A stretch of 34,852 bases of DNA from Flavobacteriaceae bacterium. Its GTDB lineage: Bacteria; Bacteroidota; Bacteroidia; Flavobacteriales; Flavobacteriaceae. A model generated the notes under the pieces. That model had not been told where the DNA came from, made no database searches, and saw only the letters and a list, made by a program, of their open reading frames with translations. A program made the translations under genes and the position numbers. The stretch covers positions 1 to 34,852 of the forward strand of contig JAQWNN010000025.1 of assembly GCA_029268555.1 (NCBI GenBank), given 5' to 3'. Shown here in pieces: positions 1-8,441 of the stretch; position 1 is the stretch's first letter; the number at the start of each line of letters is the position of its first letter.

Positions 1-3000
1 TTTGATTAGAAATGAAAGTACTTCTTTATTTAATTTATTGAGCATGGATTTGAACAGCTCAAACGCTTCAAACTTATAAATCAATAAGGGATCTTTTTGT
101 TCGTGAACAGCTAATTGAACCGATTGTTTCATTTCGTCCATCTTTCTCAAATGTACTTTCCACGCATCATCAATCAATGCCAGAGTAATATTACGTTCAA
201 AATCATCAATTAGATTTTTCCCTTTGGATTCGTATGCATCCATTAAGTTGGTTACTACATTTAATGACTTTACTCCATCAGTAAAGGGAACCACGATACG
301 TTCAAAACTATTTCCCGGTCGCTCATACACATCCTTTATTATAGGAAAGGCTTGTTGTGCATTTTGAACTTGTTTTTCTTCATAGTAGTCTAGGAGTCTC
401 TGATAGAGTTTTTGTATCAAATCAAGCTCATTTTGTTGTTCAAATTCTTTTGCTGTAATTGGTGCAGTAATTGAAAAATTACTAATGATTTCAAACTCAA
501 AGTTTTTATAATCTTTTGTCTCTTTATTTTGAAGGACGATCTCTTCACAGGTATCGTAAAGCATATTTAGTACATCCAATTTTAAACGAGAACCTTCTAA
601 AGCGTGTTTTCTTCTCTTATAAATAACCTCTCTTTGGGCACTCATTACATCGTCGTATTCCAAAAGACGTTTTCGAATTCCAAAGTTGTTTTCTTCAACT
701 TTCTTTTGGGCTCTTTCAATTGACTTTGTCATCATTGAGTGCTGAATAACTTCTCCATCTTCTAGACCCATTCGATCCATAACTTTAGCAACTCTTTCCG
801 AACCGAATAATCGCATAAGATTATCTTCTAAAGAAACGTAAAATTGCGAGCTTCCAGGATCTCCCTGGCGACCTGAACGACCTCTTAACTGACGATCAAC
901 CCTTCTAGAGTCGTGACGCTCTGTTCCAATAATTGCCAATCCACCAGCATCTTTAACCTGTTGAGATAGTTTAATATCTGTTCCTCGACCTGCCATATTT
1001 GTTGCAATAGTGACAACCCCTGGATTCCCTGCCTCCGCAACAATGTCTGCCTCTTTTTTATGCATCTTAGCATTAAGAACATTGTGTTTGACCTTACGAA
1101 TATTAAGCATTTTGCTTAATAATTCTGAAATCTCAACAGAGGTGGTACCAATAAGTATCGGTCTTCCAGCTAAAGAAAGCTCGGTAACCTTTTCAATTAC
1201 AGCATTGTATTTTTCCCTTTTAGTTTTATAAATGAGATCATCTTCATCATTTCTTGCAATGGGTCGGTTGGTAGGTATTTCGATGACATCCAATTCATAG
1301 ATTTCCCAAAACTCACCAGCCTCTGTAATGGCTGTCCCTGTCATACCAGACAACTTTTGATACATTCTGAAGTAATTTTGGAGTGTAATGGTAGCATATG
1401 TTTGGGTGGCTGCTTCAATTTTGACATTTTCTTTGGCCTCTATTGCTTGGTGCAATCCATCTGAATAGCGACGTCCCTCCATGATTCGTCCAGTTTGCTC
1501 ATCAACAATTTTCACTTTATTCTCCATCAGAACGTATTCTACGTCCTTTTCAAAAAGAGTAAACGCTTTAAGTAATTGATTCATAGTGTGAATACGTTCA
1601 CTTTTAACATCGAACTCTTTGAATAATATTTCTTTTTCTTGAGCTTCCTTTTTTGAATCTAGCTCTTGGGACTCAATCTTGGCTATTTCACCTCCAATTT
1701 CTGGCAATACAAAAAAGTTTTTATCTTCATTTCCATCAGAGAGCATTTCGATTCCCTTTTCTGTAAGGTCAATCTGATTATTTTTTTCGTCAATCACAAA
1801 ATATAATGCCTCATCAATTTTATGCATTTCTCTATTGTTATCCTGCATATAGGTATTTTCAGTCTTTTGAAGTAATTGTTTAATTCCCTCCTCACTGAGA
1901 AACTTGATCAACGCCTTGTTCTTTGGTAAGCCTCTAAACACCCTTAATAGAAGAATTCCACCTTTTTCATTATCACCAGCTTTTATTTTAGCTTTAGCCT
2001 CTGCAAGGATACTCGTTAATAAATTTCTTTGTTGAGACACCAAACTTGATACTTTTGATTTTAAGGCATCAAACTCATGGCGATCACCCTCAGGAGTTGG
2101 ACCTGAAATAATTAGAGGTGTTCTGGCATCGTCAACCAGAACAGAATCTACTTCATCGACGATAGCATAATTATGCTTTCGTTGAACGAGATCCGAGGCA
2201 GTGTGTGCCATATTATCTCTTAAATAATCGAAACCAAATTCGTTATTTGTTCCATAAGTTATGTCTGCCTGATAGGCCTTTCTGCGTTCAGAACTATTGG
2301 GTTGGTGGTAATCGATACAATCTACACTAAGCCCGTGGAATTCAAATAAAGGAGCCATCCATGCGCTGTCTCTTTTTGCCAGGTAGTCATTTACGGTAAC
2401 CAAATGAACACCCTTTCCTGAAAGCGCATTTAAGTATACAGGAAGGGTTGCAACCAAGGTTTTTCCCTCTCCAGTTTGCATTTCTGCAATTTTTCCTTGA
2501 TGAAGTACGATTCCACCAATGAGTTGCACATCATAATGTACCATACCCCAAGTGATCGGCTTTCCAGCAGCATCCCAAGAATTTGACCAGACGGCCTGAT
2601 CACCTTTAAGTCGAATATAGGGTTTGGAATTAGCCATTTCTCGATCGTAAGCTGAAGCACTAACTTCAAGAGTTTCATTTTCTTTAAATCGTTTAGCTGT
2701 TTCTTTTACAACAGCAAATGCTTCGGGGAGGATTTGATTAAGCATGTCTTCAGATGCATTTTGCGCAGCTTGATTTTTTTCATCTACTTGTTTGTATATA
2801 TTTTCTTTTTCATCGAGGTCCTGAGTTAATTTTACTTCCTCAAGTAGAGTGAATATTTTTTCGTCAAACTGAGCTCTAGCTGCTGCTATTTGATTTTTGA
2901 AATAAGCTGTTTTAGCCCTTAATTTGTCATTCGAAAGTGTTTCAAGTTTCTTTTCGAAATCCTTGATTTCAGTTACTAATGGAGCAATCTTATTCAAGTC

Positions 3001-3054
3001 TTTTTTGGTCTTGTCACCAACAAAGACTTTCAGTATGTTATTTAAAATACTCAT
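1..3054 (-). CDS. secA: Protein translocase subunit SecA, C-terminus cut by window edge
   Basis: This is the ATPase motor that drives unfolded preproteins through the SecYEG channel. The open frame runs from an ATG at 3054 to base 1, about 1018 codons. Bacteroidota SecA is usually about 1100 residues, so roughly 80-100 C-terminal residues, including any zinc-binding tail, lie outside. Visible motifs include the Walker A region MQTGEGKT (about 2460-2484), the Walker B DEVDS in the context HNYAIVDEVDS (about 2140-2170), and a late helicase motif GRSGRQGDPGSSQFY (about 840-885). The last visible residues, MLNKLNKEVLSFLIK, match the end of the helical region in this lineage. I checked the first 900 bases codon by codon and found no stop. 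The start is supported by an exact TACTTTTG element upstream. It follows the DUF2795 gene but probably has its own promoter. Confidence 0.97.
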   Translation of the reverse strand, partial: MSILNNILKVFVGDKTKKDLNKIAPLVTEIKDFEKKLETLSNDKLRAKTAYFKNQIAAARAQFDEKIFTLLEEVKLTQDLDEKENIYKQVDEKNQAAQNASEDMLNQILPEAFAVVKETAKRFKENETLEVSASAYDREMANSKPYIRLKGDQAVWSNSWDAAGKPITWGMVHYDVQLIGGIVLHQGKIAEMQTGEGKTLVATLPVYLNALSGKGVHLVTVNDYLAKRDSAWMAPLFEFHGLSVDCIDYHQPNSSERRKAYQADITYGTNNEFGFDYLRDNMAHTASDLVQRKHNYAIVDEVDSVLVDDARTPLIISGPTPEGDRHEFDALKSKVSSLVSQQRNLLTSILAEAKAKIKAGDNEKGGILLLRVFRGLPKNKALIKFLSEEGIKQLLQKTENTYMQDNNREMHKIDEALYFVIDEKNNQIDLTEKGIEMLSDGNEDKNFFVLPEIGGEIAKIESQELDSKKEAQEKEILFKEFDVKSERIHTMNQLLKAFTLFEKDVEYVLMENKVKIVDEQTGRIMEGRRYSDGLHQAIEAKENVKIEAATQTYATITLQNYFRMYQKLSGMTGTAITEAGEFWEIYELDVIEIPTNRPIARNDEDDLIYKTKREKYNAVIEKVTELSLAGRPILIGTTSVEISELLSKMLNIRKVKHNVLNAKMHKKEADIVAEAGNPGVVTIATNMAGRGTDIKLSQQVKDAGGLAIIGTERHDSRRVDRQLRGRSGRQGDPGSSQFYVSLEDNLMRLFGSERVAKVMDRMGLEDGEVIQHSMMTKSIERAQKKVEENNFGIRKRLLEYDDVMSAQREVIYKRRKHALEGSRLKLDVLNMLYDTCEEIVLQNKETKDYKNFEFEIISNFSITAPITAKEFEQQNELDLIQKLYQRLLDYYEEKQVQNAQQAFPIIKDVYERPGNSFERIVVPFTDGVKSLNVVTNLMDAYESKGKNLIDDFERNITLALIDDAWKVHLRKMDEMKQSVQLAVHEQKDPLLIYKFEAFELFKSMLNKLNKEVLSFLIK

Positions 3055-3090
3055 ACAATTTATTCGGGATGTCTTAACATATAATTATTT

Positions 3091-3098
3091 CAAAAGTA
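3091..3098 (-). promoter_or_regulatory. Bacteroidota -7 element for secA
   Basis: TACTTTTG matches the TAnnTTTG consensus of Bacteroidota primary sigma factor promoters exactly. It reads toward secA and predicts a leader of about 30 bases. I see no TTG at the usual -33 spacing, so this rests on the -7 match and position. Confidence 0.45.
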
Positions 3099-3102
3099 AT
3101 TT

Positions 3103-3130
3103 AAAAAAAAATCTCATTAAAGAGACTTTT
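3103..3130 (-). terminator. Probable intrinsic terminator after the DUF2795 gene
   Basis: Read on the minus strand, AAAAGTCTC, a six-base loop TTTAAT and GAGATTTTT form a 9-bp stem with one G-U pair. Nine Ts start just after GAGA, so they serve both as the 3' stem and as the U-tract. It lies between the DUF2795 stop and the secA promoter, which would separate the two transcripts. The stem is AT-rich, so its strength is uncertain. Confidence 0.45.
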
Positions 3131-3149
3131 GGAGCTTTACGGTATTTTG

Positions 3150-3371
3150 TCAATATTCGTCCTCATTCCAAAGATAGTCATCCTCTGTAGGAAAGTCAGG
3201 CCAAATTTCTTCTATAGATTCGTAAATATCTTCTTCGTCTTCCATAGCCTGTAGATTTTCTACAACCTCAAGAGGGGCACCAGTACGGATTGAAAAGTCG
3301 ATTAGCTCGTCTTTAGTAGCCGGCCATGGTGCATCACTTAAATACGAAGCAAGTTCTAATGTCCAATACAT
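3150..3371 (-). CDS. DUF2795 domain-containing protein
   Basis: A 73-residue acidic protein. The block MYWTLELASYLSDAPWPATK followed by DELIDFSIRTGAPLEVVENL is the conserved core of the short DUF2795 proteins in Bacteroidota, which are nearly invariant in this lineage. The second half is very acidic (EDEEDIYESIEE, TEDDYLWNEDEY). The molecular function is unknown to me. It commonly sits next to secA and a corrinoid adenosyltransferase in flavobacteria, as here. It has a near-perfect promoter of its own and a probable terminator behind it, so it looks monocistronic and possibly well expressed. No signal peptide or membrane segment is visible, so it is presumably cytoplasmic. Confidence 0.9.
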   Translation of the reverse strand: MYWTLELASYLSDAPWPATKDELIDFSIRTGAPLEVVENLQAMEDEEDIYESIEEIWPDFPTEDDYLWNEDEY

Positions 3372-3391
3372 ATTTCTGAATATTTATTTTG

Positions 3392-3421
3392 CAAAAATAT
3401 ATTTTTATGAGTAGTATGCAA
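3392..3421 (-). promoter_or_regulatory. Full Bacteroidota promoter for the DUF2795 gene
   Basis: On the minus strand a TTG (3419-3421) is followed by exactly 19 bases and then TATTTTTG (3392-3399), which fits TTG-N19-TAnnTTTG. The predicted start site is near 3387, about 16 bases before the ATG. This is the best full promoter match in the window. Confidence 0.7.
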
Positions 3422-3436
3422 CTTTTTTTATAACTT

Positions 3437-3994
3437 TTAGTTCCCGCTCCACTTTATCTCTTTAATATCTAAATCCAAAGCAAAAATTCTTGAGAGAGTA
3501 AAAAGGTAATCAGAGAGACGATTAACGTAAGCAATTATAGAAGGTGAAATTGATTCTTGGTGGTTTAATTCAGTAATATAACGCTCAGTTCTTCTACAAA
3601 CTGAACGGGCTAAATGAGTATAGGACACGAGTATGTGTCCTCCTGGGATTACGAAGTTTTTTAGAGGAAGAAGTCTTTTGGTAAGCAAGTCAATTTCTTG
3701 CTCTAAAAACCGAACTTCATCTCTTTGAATTGGAACTAAGTTTTCTGGGAAATCTTCTTGAGATTCAATTGCCAACTGAGAAGCAACTACCATCAATTGC
3801 TTTTGAATTTTAACTAAAGTAGATTTTGCGTAGTCAAAATCTGAGGAGTCACGAATCAAGCCTAACCATGCATTTAATTCATCAACAGAACCATAAGCTT
3901 TTATTCTAATATCATATTTTGGAATACGTTTGCCTGAAAATAAACTTGTAGTGCCATTATCTCCAGTTTTTGTATAAATTTTAATTTCCTCCAT
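3437..3994 (-). CDS. Cob(I)yrinic acid a,c-diamide adenosyltransferase, PduO type
   Basis: A 185-residue ATP:corrinoid adenosyltransferase. It transfers the 5'-deoxyadenosyl group of ATP to cob(I)alamin, making adenosylcobalamin for B12-dependent enzymes such as methylmalonyl-CoA mutase or ribonucleotide reductase. The N-terminal TKTGDNGTTSLFSGKRIPK is the ATP-binding signature of the family. SVDELNAWLGLIRD and the C-terminal RSVCRRTERY helix are the other two hallmark blocks. Length is typical. There are no cobalamin synthesis genes nearby, so it may serve salvage of imported corrinoid, which is inference. It lies 69 bases downstream of lnt on the same strand and may be cotranscribed with it. 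Confidence 0.93.
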   Translation of the reverse strand: MEEIKIYTKTGDNGTTSLFSGKRIPKYDIRIKAYGSVDELNAWLGLIRDSSDFDYAKSTLVKIQKQLMVVASQLAIESQEDFPENLVPIQRDEVRFLEQEIDLLTKRLLPLKNFVIPGGHILVSYTHLARSVCRRTERYITELNHQESISPSIIAYVNRLSDYLFTLSRIFALDLDIKEIKWSGN

Positions 3995-4063
3995 AAGAAT
4001 ATTTTATTTATAATTAAAAGGACAATATACAGCATCTATAAGGGTATTAAATAATTATTAGCC

Positions 4064-5692
4064 TTACATTGACGAATTAACTTTTTGTTTTTTTTTTAAT
4101 CTGCCACTGAGCGCTAATAAAAAATAGATGACAGCAATAAATATTGCCCAACGACCAATAATATCTCCATAACGAACATAAAAGGTTAAATCTGATCTTG
4201 GTGCAATATTTCCTCTGAGTACTGTTTTTGTCCCATATTCAGATTGCAACAAAATCTCACCTCTTGCATCGATAATACTTGAAATTCCTGTATTAGCACT
4301 TCTGGCAATGTCACGACGCAATTCAATGGCTCGAAGTCTTGTATAGCTAAGAAGTTGTTTGTGACCTGGGGTGTTGGCCCACCATGCATCATTGGAAATA
4401 ATGGCAAGAAAATCTGCCCCCTCTTTTACATAACCAGTCATAAATTCACCAAAAATGGATTCCCAACATATAACAGGTCCTGCATTGATTTTAAGATTTG
4501 GATGATCAAAAACCGATCTATTTTTTTGAGTTACCCTACTTGCGACTGTTCCTCCTAAATTAAGAAGAACGTCCCCTAAAATAGGTTTTAGTAAAGTTTT
4601 AAATGGCATATTTTCTACTCCAACCACGAGTTTTGATTTATGGTAAACCTGTGCTTCTTTTTTGAATTGAAGAGCTAAAGCACTGTTGTAGTAATCAATC
4701 CAAATCCCATTTCTAAGCTTATTTGCAGAAAGTGAGGGAGGCTCATTTTGTTTGTAAATATCATAAAACTGAATACCAGTGACCCATTGAACTCTAGGGT
4801 AGTCCTTAAACTCTCTTAACATTTTTTGATAGAGTTCAGTTTGATCAAAATCGTCTAGTTTTTCTCCGTATCCTTCAGCAAAATAAGTTTCAGGACTTAA
4901 TACATAATCTATTTTTTCAGTTAGGTATGGTTTTACTTGTTTTGAAAATTGAGTTAATAATTGTTTATTTGAAAAATTGTATTTTGAATTGTAAGGATCA
5001 ATATTTGGCTGGTGAAGGATAACTTTAATATTAGGTTCAATATGCTCTACCTTTTGATAAAGAAATAATGAAAATGCGATTGGAAGCGAAATAAAAATCA
5101 ATGGGGGGACTATTTTTTTCACGAGTTTACCTAAGCCCTCTGATACAGTGTAATTTTTTATTATTGAATACATCCAAATATTGATGATCAAAACCCACAG
5201 TGAACCTCCAAAAGTACCTGTATATTCATACCATTGGATCCAGTAAATTTTTTCAGAAAATACATTTCCTAGGTTCATCCATGTCCACGAAAAATCCCAA
5301 GTCAAATGAAGTTTTTCAAAGGCAAGCCATAATGCAATAAGAAATAAATAACCACTTCTGTTTGGAAGTCTTCCTTTAGCCCAATAGAACAAACAGAAAA
5401 AACTTGAATAAAAAAGACTATTGCATAGGTTGGCAAAAGCCATTCCAATAAATGTAGAATTAATCAGCCACCAACTTGTAATTAGATTCCAAGATAAAAA
5501 AGTGAGGTAGGAGTATCCAAACACTCTTAAGCCTTTTTGTTTAAAATTATCTTTTCGAATAGAATTCTCAAGAAATAAAATAGGAATTAAAGCAACGAAA
5601 ATAAGTAGAGTAAGGCCATTAATTGGCCATGCTAATCCTAGTAAAATACCAGAACTTAGGGCAAGTGATAAATGAAGAGTAATCTTATTCAT
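4064..5692 (-). CDS. lnt: Apolipoprotein N-acyltransferase
   Basis: A 542-residue inner-membrane enzyme that adds the third acyl chain to the N-terminal cysteine of lipoproteins. Roughly the first 210 residues are hydrophobic with several membrane segments; one more segment lies at the C-terminus (WAIFIAVIYFLLAL). The nitrilase-like domain between carries the expected catalytic triad: Glu in LSPETYFAEG, Lys in KSKLVVGVENMPF and Cys in GPVICWESIFGEF. Length matches the family. The ATG at 5692 directly opens a hydrophobic helix. The 5' region is divergent from pssA, with an exact -7 element at 5740-5747. Lipoprotein genes elsewhere in the window (DUF1573, DUF6452) would be its substrates. Confidence 0.95.
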   Translation of the reverse strand: MNKITLHLSLALSSGILLGLAWPINGLTLLIFVALIPILFLENSIRKDNFKQKGLRVFGYSYLTFLSWNLITSWWLINSTFIGMAFANLCNSLFYSSFFCLFYWAKGRLPNRSGYLFLIALWLAFEKLHLTWDFSWTWMNLGNVFSEKIYWIQWYEYTGTFGGSLWVLIINIWMYSIIKNYTVSEGLGKLVKKIVPPLIFISLPIAFSLFLYQKVEHIEPNIKVILHQPNIDPYNSKYNFSNKQLLTQFSKQVKPYLTEKIDYVLSPETYFAEGYGEKLDDFDQTELYQKMLREFKDYPRVQWVTGIQFYDIYKQNEPPSLSANKLRNGIWIDYYNSALALQFKKEAQVYHKSKLVVGVENMPFKTLLKPILGDVLLNLGGTVASRVTQKNRSVFDHPNLKINAGPVICWESIFGEFMTGYVKEGADFLAIISNDAWWANTPGHKQLLSYTRLRAIELRRDIARSANTGISSIIDARGEILLQSEYGTKTVLRGNIAPRSDLTFYVRYGDIIGRWAIFIAVIYFLLALSGRLKKKQKVNSSM

Positions 5693-5739
5693 TTCTGCGA
5701 ATTTATATTTTTTTGGTGCTACAGCAATTACTATATTGT

Positions 5740-5747
5740 CAAAAATA
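5740..5747 (-). promoter_or_regulatory. -7 element for lnt
   Basis: TATTTTTG on the minus strand is an exact TAnnTTTG match, giving a leader of about 43 bases to the lnt ATG. It lies just upstream of the GTG chosen as the pssA start, so the longer pssA frame would have to run through this promoter. Confidence 0.4.
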
Positions 5748-5757
5748 TCTTTTTCTA

Positions 5758-6504
5758 GTGCAACTTATAAGAAGAAATATTCCAAACTTTTTCACCGCCT
5801 TAAATTTTTTATGTGGTTGTTTTGCAGTTTATCTTGCATTTAAAAATCTTTTTGAGGCAGCTTTTTTGTTAGTTTTTCTTGGAGCTTTTTTTGATTTATT
5901 CGATGGTTTCTTTGCACGTCTTTTAAGAGTAGAGAGTCAATTTGGTCTTCAGTTTGATTCTATGGCAGACCTTGTTACAAGTGGTTTAGCACCAGGAATG
6001 GTGATGTATAAGCTATTTTTAGAAATTGGGATAAGAGAAATGGATTTAAGTTTTATCTTACTAAGAAATGAATTTACTTTTTCTTTTGCACCTTATGCTT
6101 TGGTCGGTTTTTTAGTATCTTTGGGAGCTGGAATTAGGTTGGCTAAATTTAATACAAATTCTGATCAACTGTTTGAGTTTAAGGGTCTTCCTGCACCAGC
6201 TAATGCTTTATTTATTGTCTCTTTACCACTACTAATTGAACATCCATTTTTCTCCAGTGTAAAGCCTTTTTTGACAAGTTATCCAACATTGGTGATAATA
6301 TGTTTTATGTCGGCAATTTTGATGAATATGCGTTTACCCTTGTTTTCTTTTAAGATTAATTCCTTGAATATACGAGAATATGTATATCAGCTTGTATTGC
6401 TAGTATTTTCAATCCCTATTTTTTATTTTTTTGAATGGGTGGCGGTTCCAATTTTAATACTGATTTACATGATATTGAATCTAATAAGGAATAGTCTTAA
6501 TTAA
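5758..6504 (+). CDS. pssA: CDP-diacylglycerol--serine O-phosphatidyltransferase
   Basis: A 248-residue integral membrane enzyme that makes phosphatidylserine, the precursor of phosphatidylethanolamine. The CDP-alcohol phosphotransferase signature D-x2-D-G-x2-A-R-x8-G-x3-D-x3-D is complete, from DLFDGFFARLL through the G in SQFGLQFD to the D in SMAD. Several hydrophobic helices follow to the C-terminus. The open frame reaches back to a TTG at 5713, but I chose the GTG at 5758. That start gives MQLIRRNIPNFFTALNFLCG, the usual N-terminus of flavobacterial PssA, and the extra 15 codons overlap the lnt promoter. A weak TA-TA-TTG element at 5732-5738 could be its own -7 box. Divergent from lnt; convergent with lptB. 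Confidence 0.92.
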   Translation: MQLIRRNIPNFFTALNFLCGCFAVYLAFKNLFEAAFLLVFLGAFFDLFDGFFARLLRVESQFGLQFDSMADLVTSGLAPGMVMYKLFLEIGIREMDLSFILLRNEFTFSFAPYALVGFLVSLGAGIRLAKFNTNSDQLFEFKGLPAPANALFIVSLPLLIEHPFFSSVKPFLTSYPTLVIICFMSAILMNMRLPLFSFKINSLNIREYVYQLVLLVFSIPIFYFFEWVAVPILILIYMILNLIRNSLN

Positions 6505-6551
6505 TTTTATTTATTCTCTTTTTCTAATCTTAACTTTTTTTCAATGGTATA

Positions 6552-7292
6552 TTAAAAAGATAATTTTTTCTTCCGTAGCTCGAAATTTCGACCTAGATAT
6601 ACTTTTCTAACCATTTCGTCTTCGGCAAGTTCTTTTGGTTCTCCAGCTTTTAGAATGCTTCCTTCAAACATAAGATAGGTTTTATCAGTAATTGCAAGAG
6701 TTTCTTGTACGTTGTGGTCTGTAATTAGGATTCCAATATTCTTCTTTTTTAAATGGGCTACTATTCTCTGAATATCTTCTACTGCAACAGGATCAACTCC
6801 TGCAAAAGGTTCATCAAGTAATACAAATTTTGGATCAGTAGCTAATGCACGTGCTATTTCAGTTCTTCTTCGCTCCCCTCCAGATAGTAAATCTCCTCTA
6901 TTTTTTCTGATATGAGTCAACCCAAACTCCTCTAATAGTGATTCCATTTTTTCTTTTTGAGCATTTTTTTTCAAATTAGTCATTTGAAGTACACTTAAAA
7001 TATTTTCCTCAACACTTAGTTTTCTAAAAACAGAGGCTTCTTGGGCCAAGTAACCAATCCCCTCCTGTGCTCTCCGGTACATTGGAAATTTTGTAATTTC
7101 TTTATCATCTAGATAGATTTTACCATTATTTGGCTTTATAAGTCCTACGATCATGTAAAAAGATGTTGTTTTTCCAGCTCCATTTGGGCCTAATAACCCT
7201 ACAATTTCTCCCTGTGAAACCTCGAGGGATATTCCTTTCACTACCTTTCTACCTTTGTAGGCTTTTTCAATTTTTAATGCACTTAATTTCAT
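6552..7292 (-). CDS. lptB: LPS export ABC transporter ATP-binding protein
   Basis: The 246-residue cytoplasmic ATPase of the LptB2FG complex that extracts lipopolysaccharide from the inner membrane. Walker A is GPNGAGKTT, the signature is LLSGGERRRTEIARAL, Walker B plus catalytic Glu is FVLLDEPFAGVD, and the H-loop is ITDHNVQETL. IGYLAQEASVFRKLSVEEN around the Q-loop is diagnostic for LptB over other ABC ATPases. I chose the ATG at 7292 (MKLSALKIEKAYKG) because homologs start there; an in-frame start at 7328 would add 12 residues. The other Lpt genes are not in this window. Confidence 0.95.
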   Translation of the reverse strand: MKLSALKIEKAYKGRKVVKGISLEVSQGEIVGLLGPNGAGKTTSFYMIVGLIKPNNGKIYLDDKEITKFPMYRRAQEGIGYLAQEASVFRKLSVEENILSVLQMTNLKKNAQKEKMESLLEEFGLTHIRKNRGDLLSGGERRRTEIARALATDPKFVLLDEPFAGVDPVAVEDIQRIVAHLKKKNIGILITDHNVQETLAITDKTYLMFEGSILKAGEPKELAEDEMVRKVYLGRNFELRKKKLSF

Positions 7293-7441
7293 AAAACTTA
7301 ATTGGGATTTGATACAATATACATCCAATTTTCATACACTTTTTAATTTACCTTTTGTAATATAATTCAAATTAGCAATTGATAAAGTTTTTATTTTTTT
7401 CTTAATCTTATGTTTATTGATGTCAAAATTGTAAAAATGAA

Positions 7442-8266
7442 TTATATGTTTTCTTGAGATTTGTTTTGATTTCTTATAACCACTTTTGCAATTATAATGC
7501 TTACTTCGTATAAAATAAGAATTGGAATACTTACAATAATTTGACTTGCAATATCTGGTGGCGTAATAATTGCTGATAAACTCAAAACAAGTACTAGAGA
7601 AATCTTTCTATTCTTTCTTAAGAATTCAGGAGTTACTATTCCTACACGAGTTAAAAAATAAATGATAATTGGAAGTTCAAATATAATTCCTGATGCTAAT
7701 ACAGATGCTCTTAAAAGACCAATATAACTACTTAAATCAAAATCATTAAAAATCTCGCTACTTACAGAATAATTTCCAAGGAAGTTAATAGATAGGGGCG
7801 TCACAATGTAGTAACCGAATAATACTCCTATAAAAAAGAGTAAAGATGCAATAAAGATAAATCCTCGAGCATTTTTACGTTCTTTTTCGTAGAGACCAGG
7901 ACTTATAAATTTCCAAAACTCAAAAATGATATATGGGAAGGAAACTATAAATCCTGCTAAAATAGAGGTCCATAAATGAGCAGAGAACTGTCCTGCAACA
8001 GTCCTACTTTGTATTCTAAAAGGTAATTCCTTTATACAAAAACTACTACCTTGACCTAAACTTTGTGAAAGAGAGCAAAACCAACGATATGTAATAAAAT
8101 CTTTGTTTTTTGGGCCAAAAAGTAAAACATCAAAAATAAAGTCTTTAAATATAAAAGCTATAGTTGCTATAATCACGATTGCAAGAACTGAACGAATCAA
8201 ATGCCAGCGTAATTCTTCCAGATGGTCTAGGAAGGACATCTCGTCTTTGCCTGTTTCTTTGATCAT
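7442..8266 (-). CDS. tatC: Sec-independent protein translocase TatC
   Basis: A 274-residue polytopic membrane protein that binds twin-arginine signal peptides of folded proteins. MSFLDHLEELRWHLIRS is the conserved TatC N-terminus, and six hydrophobic helices can be traced, with SFPYIIFEFWKFISPGLYEKE in the middle conserved block. As in other Bacteroidota TatC, the first periplasmic region carries an insertion with two cysteines (WFCSL and SSFCIKEL). Start: the ATG at 8266 (MIKETGKDEMSF) rather than 8299, because an exact -7 element at 8288-8295 sits between them. tatA is not in the window. It is upstream of lptB on the same strand with a 149-base gap. Confidence 0.94.
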   Translation of the reverse strand: MIKETGKDEMSFLDHLEELRWHLIRSVLAIVIIATIAFIFKDFIFDVLLFGPKNKDFITYRWFCSLSQSLGQGSSFCIKELPFRIQSRTVAGQFSAHLWTSILAGFIVSFPYIIFEFWKFISPGLYEKERKNARGFIFIASLLFFIGVLFGYYIVTPLSINFLGNYSVSSEIFNDFDLSSYIGLLRASVLASGIIFELPIIIYFLTRVGIVTPEFLRKNRKISLVLVLSLSAIITPPDIASQIIVSIPILILYEVSIIIAKVVIRNQNKSQENI

Positions 8267-8287
8267 ATTAAATACTATCAGTAGAAA

Positions 8288-8295
8288 CAAAAATA
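8288..8295 (-). promoter_or_regulatory. -7 element for tatC
   Basis: TATTTTTG on the minus strand is an exact TAnnTTTG match, predicting a leader of about 16-18 bases to the ATG at 8266. No convincing -33 TTG is visible. Confidence 0.4.
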
Positions 8296-8374
8296 TCAAA
8301 AACTAATGGGAAGTCTATTTATTTTTTATTTAATCTTTTGTAAAAATAAAAGTTAAAACCTGGCAAGAATTTAA

Positions 8375-8405
8375 TTGAAAAACTTTAATAATTATGGTAT
8401 ATTAG
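8375..8405 (+). promoter_or_regulatory. Candidate promoter for recQ
   Basis: TTG (8375-8377), 20 bases, then TATATTAG (8398-8405), a TAnnTTTG element with one mismatch. The predicted start site is about 30 bases upstream of the recQ ATG. Confidence 0.4.
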
Positions 8406-8441
8406 AAATAATAAAGTAAAGATTAACACACTCAAGTTTTA

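Noticed and set aside
2430-2678. Open frames on other phases inside secA, rlmD, lnt, M14 and recQ
   Set aside because: They are shadows of the strongly supported genes on the other strand or phase and show no family pattern.
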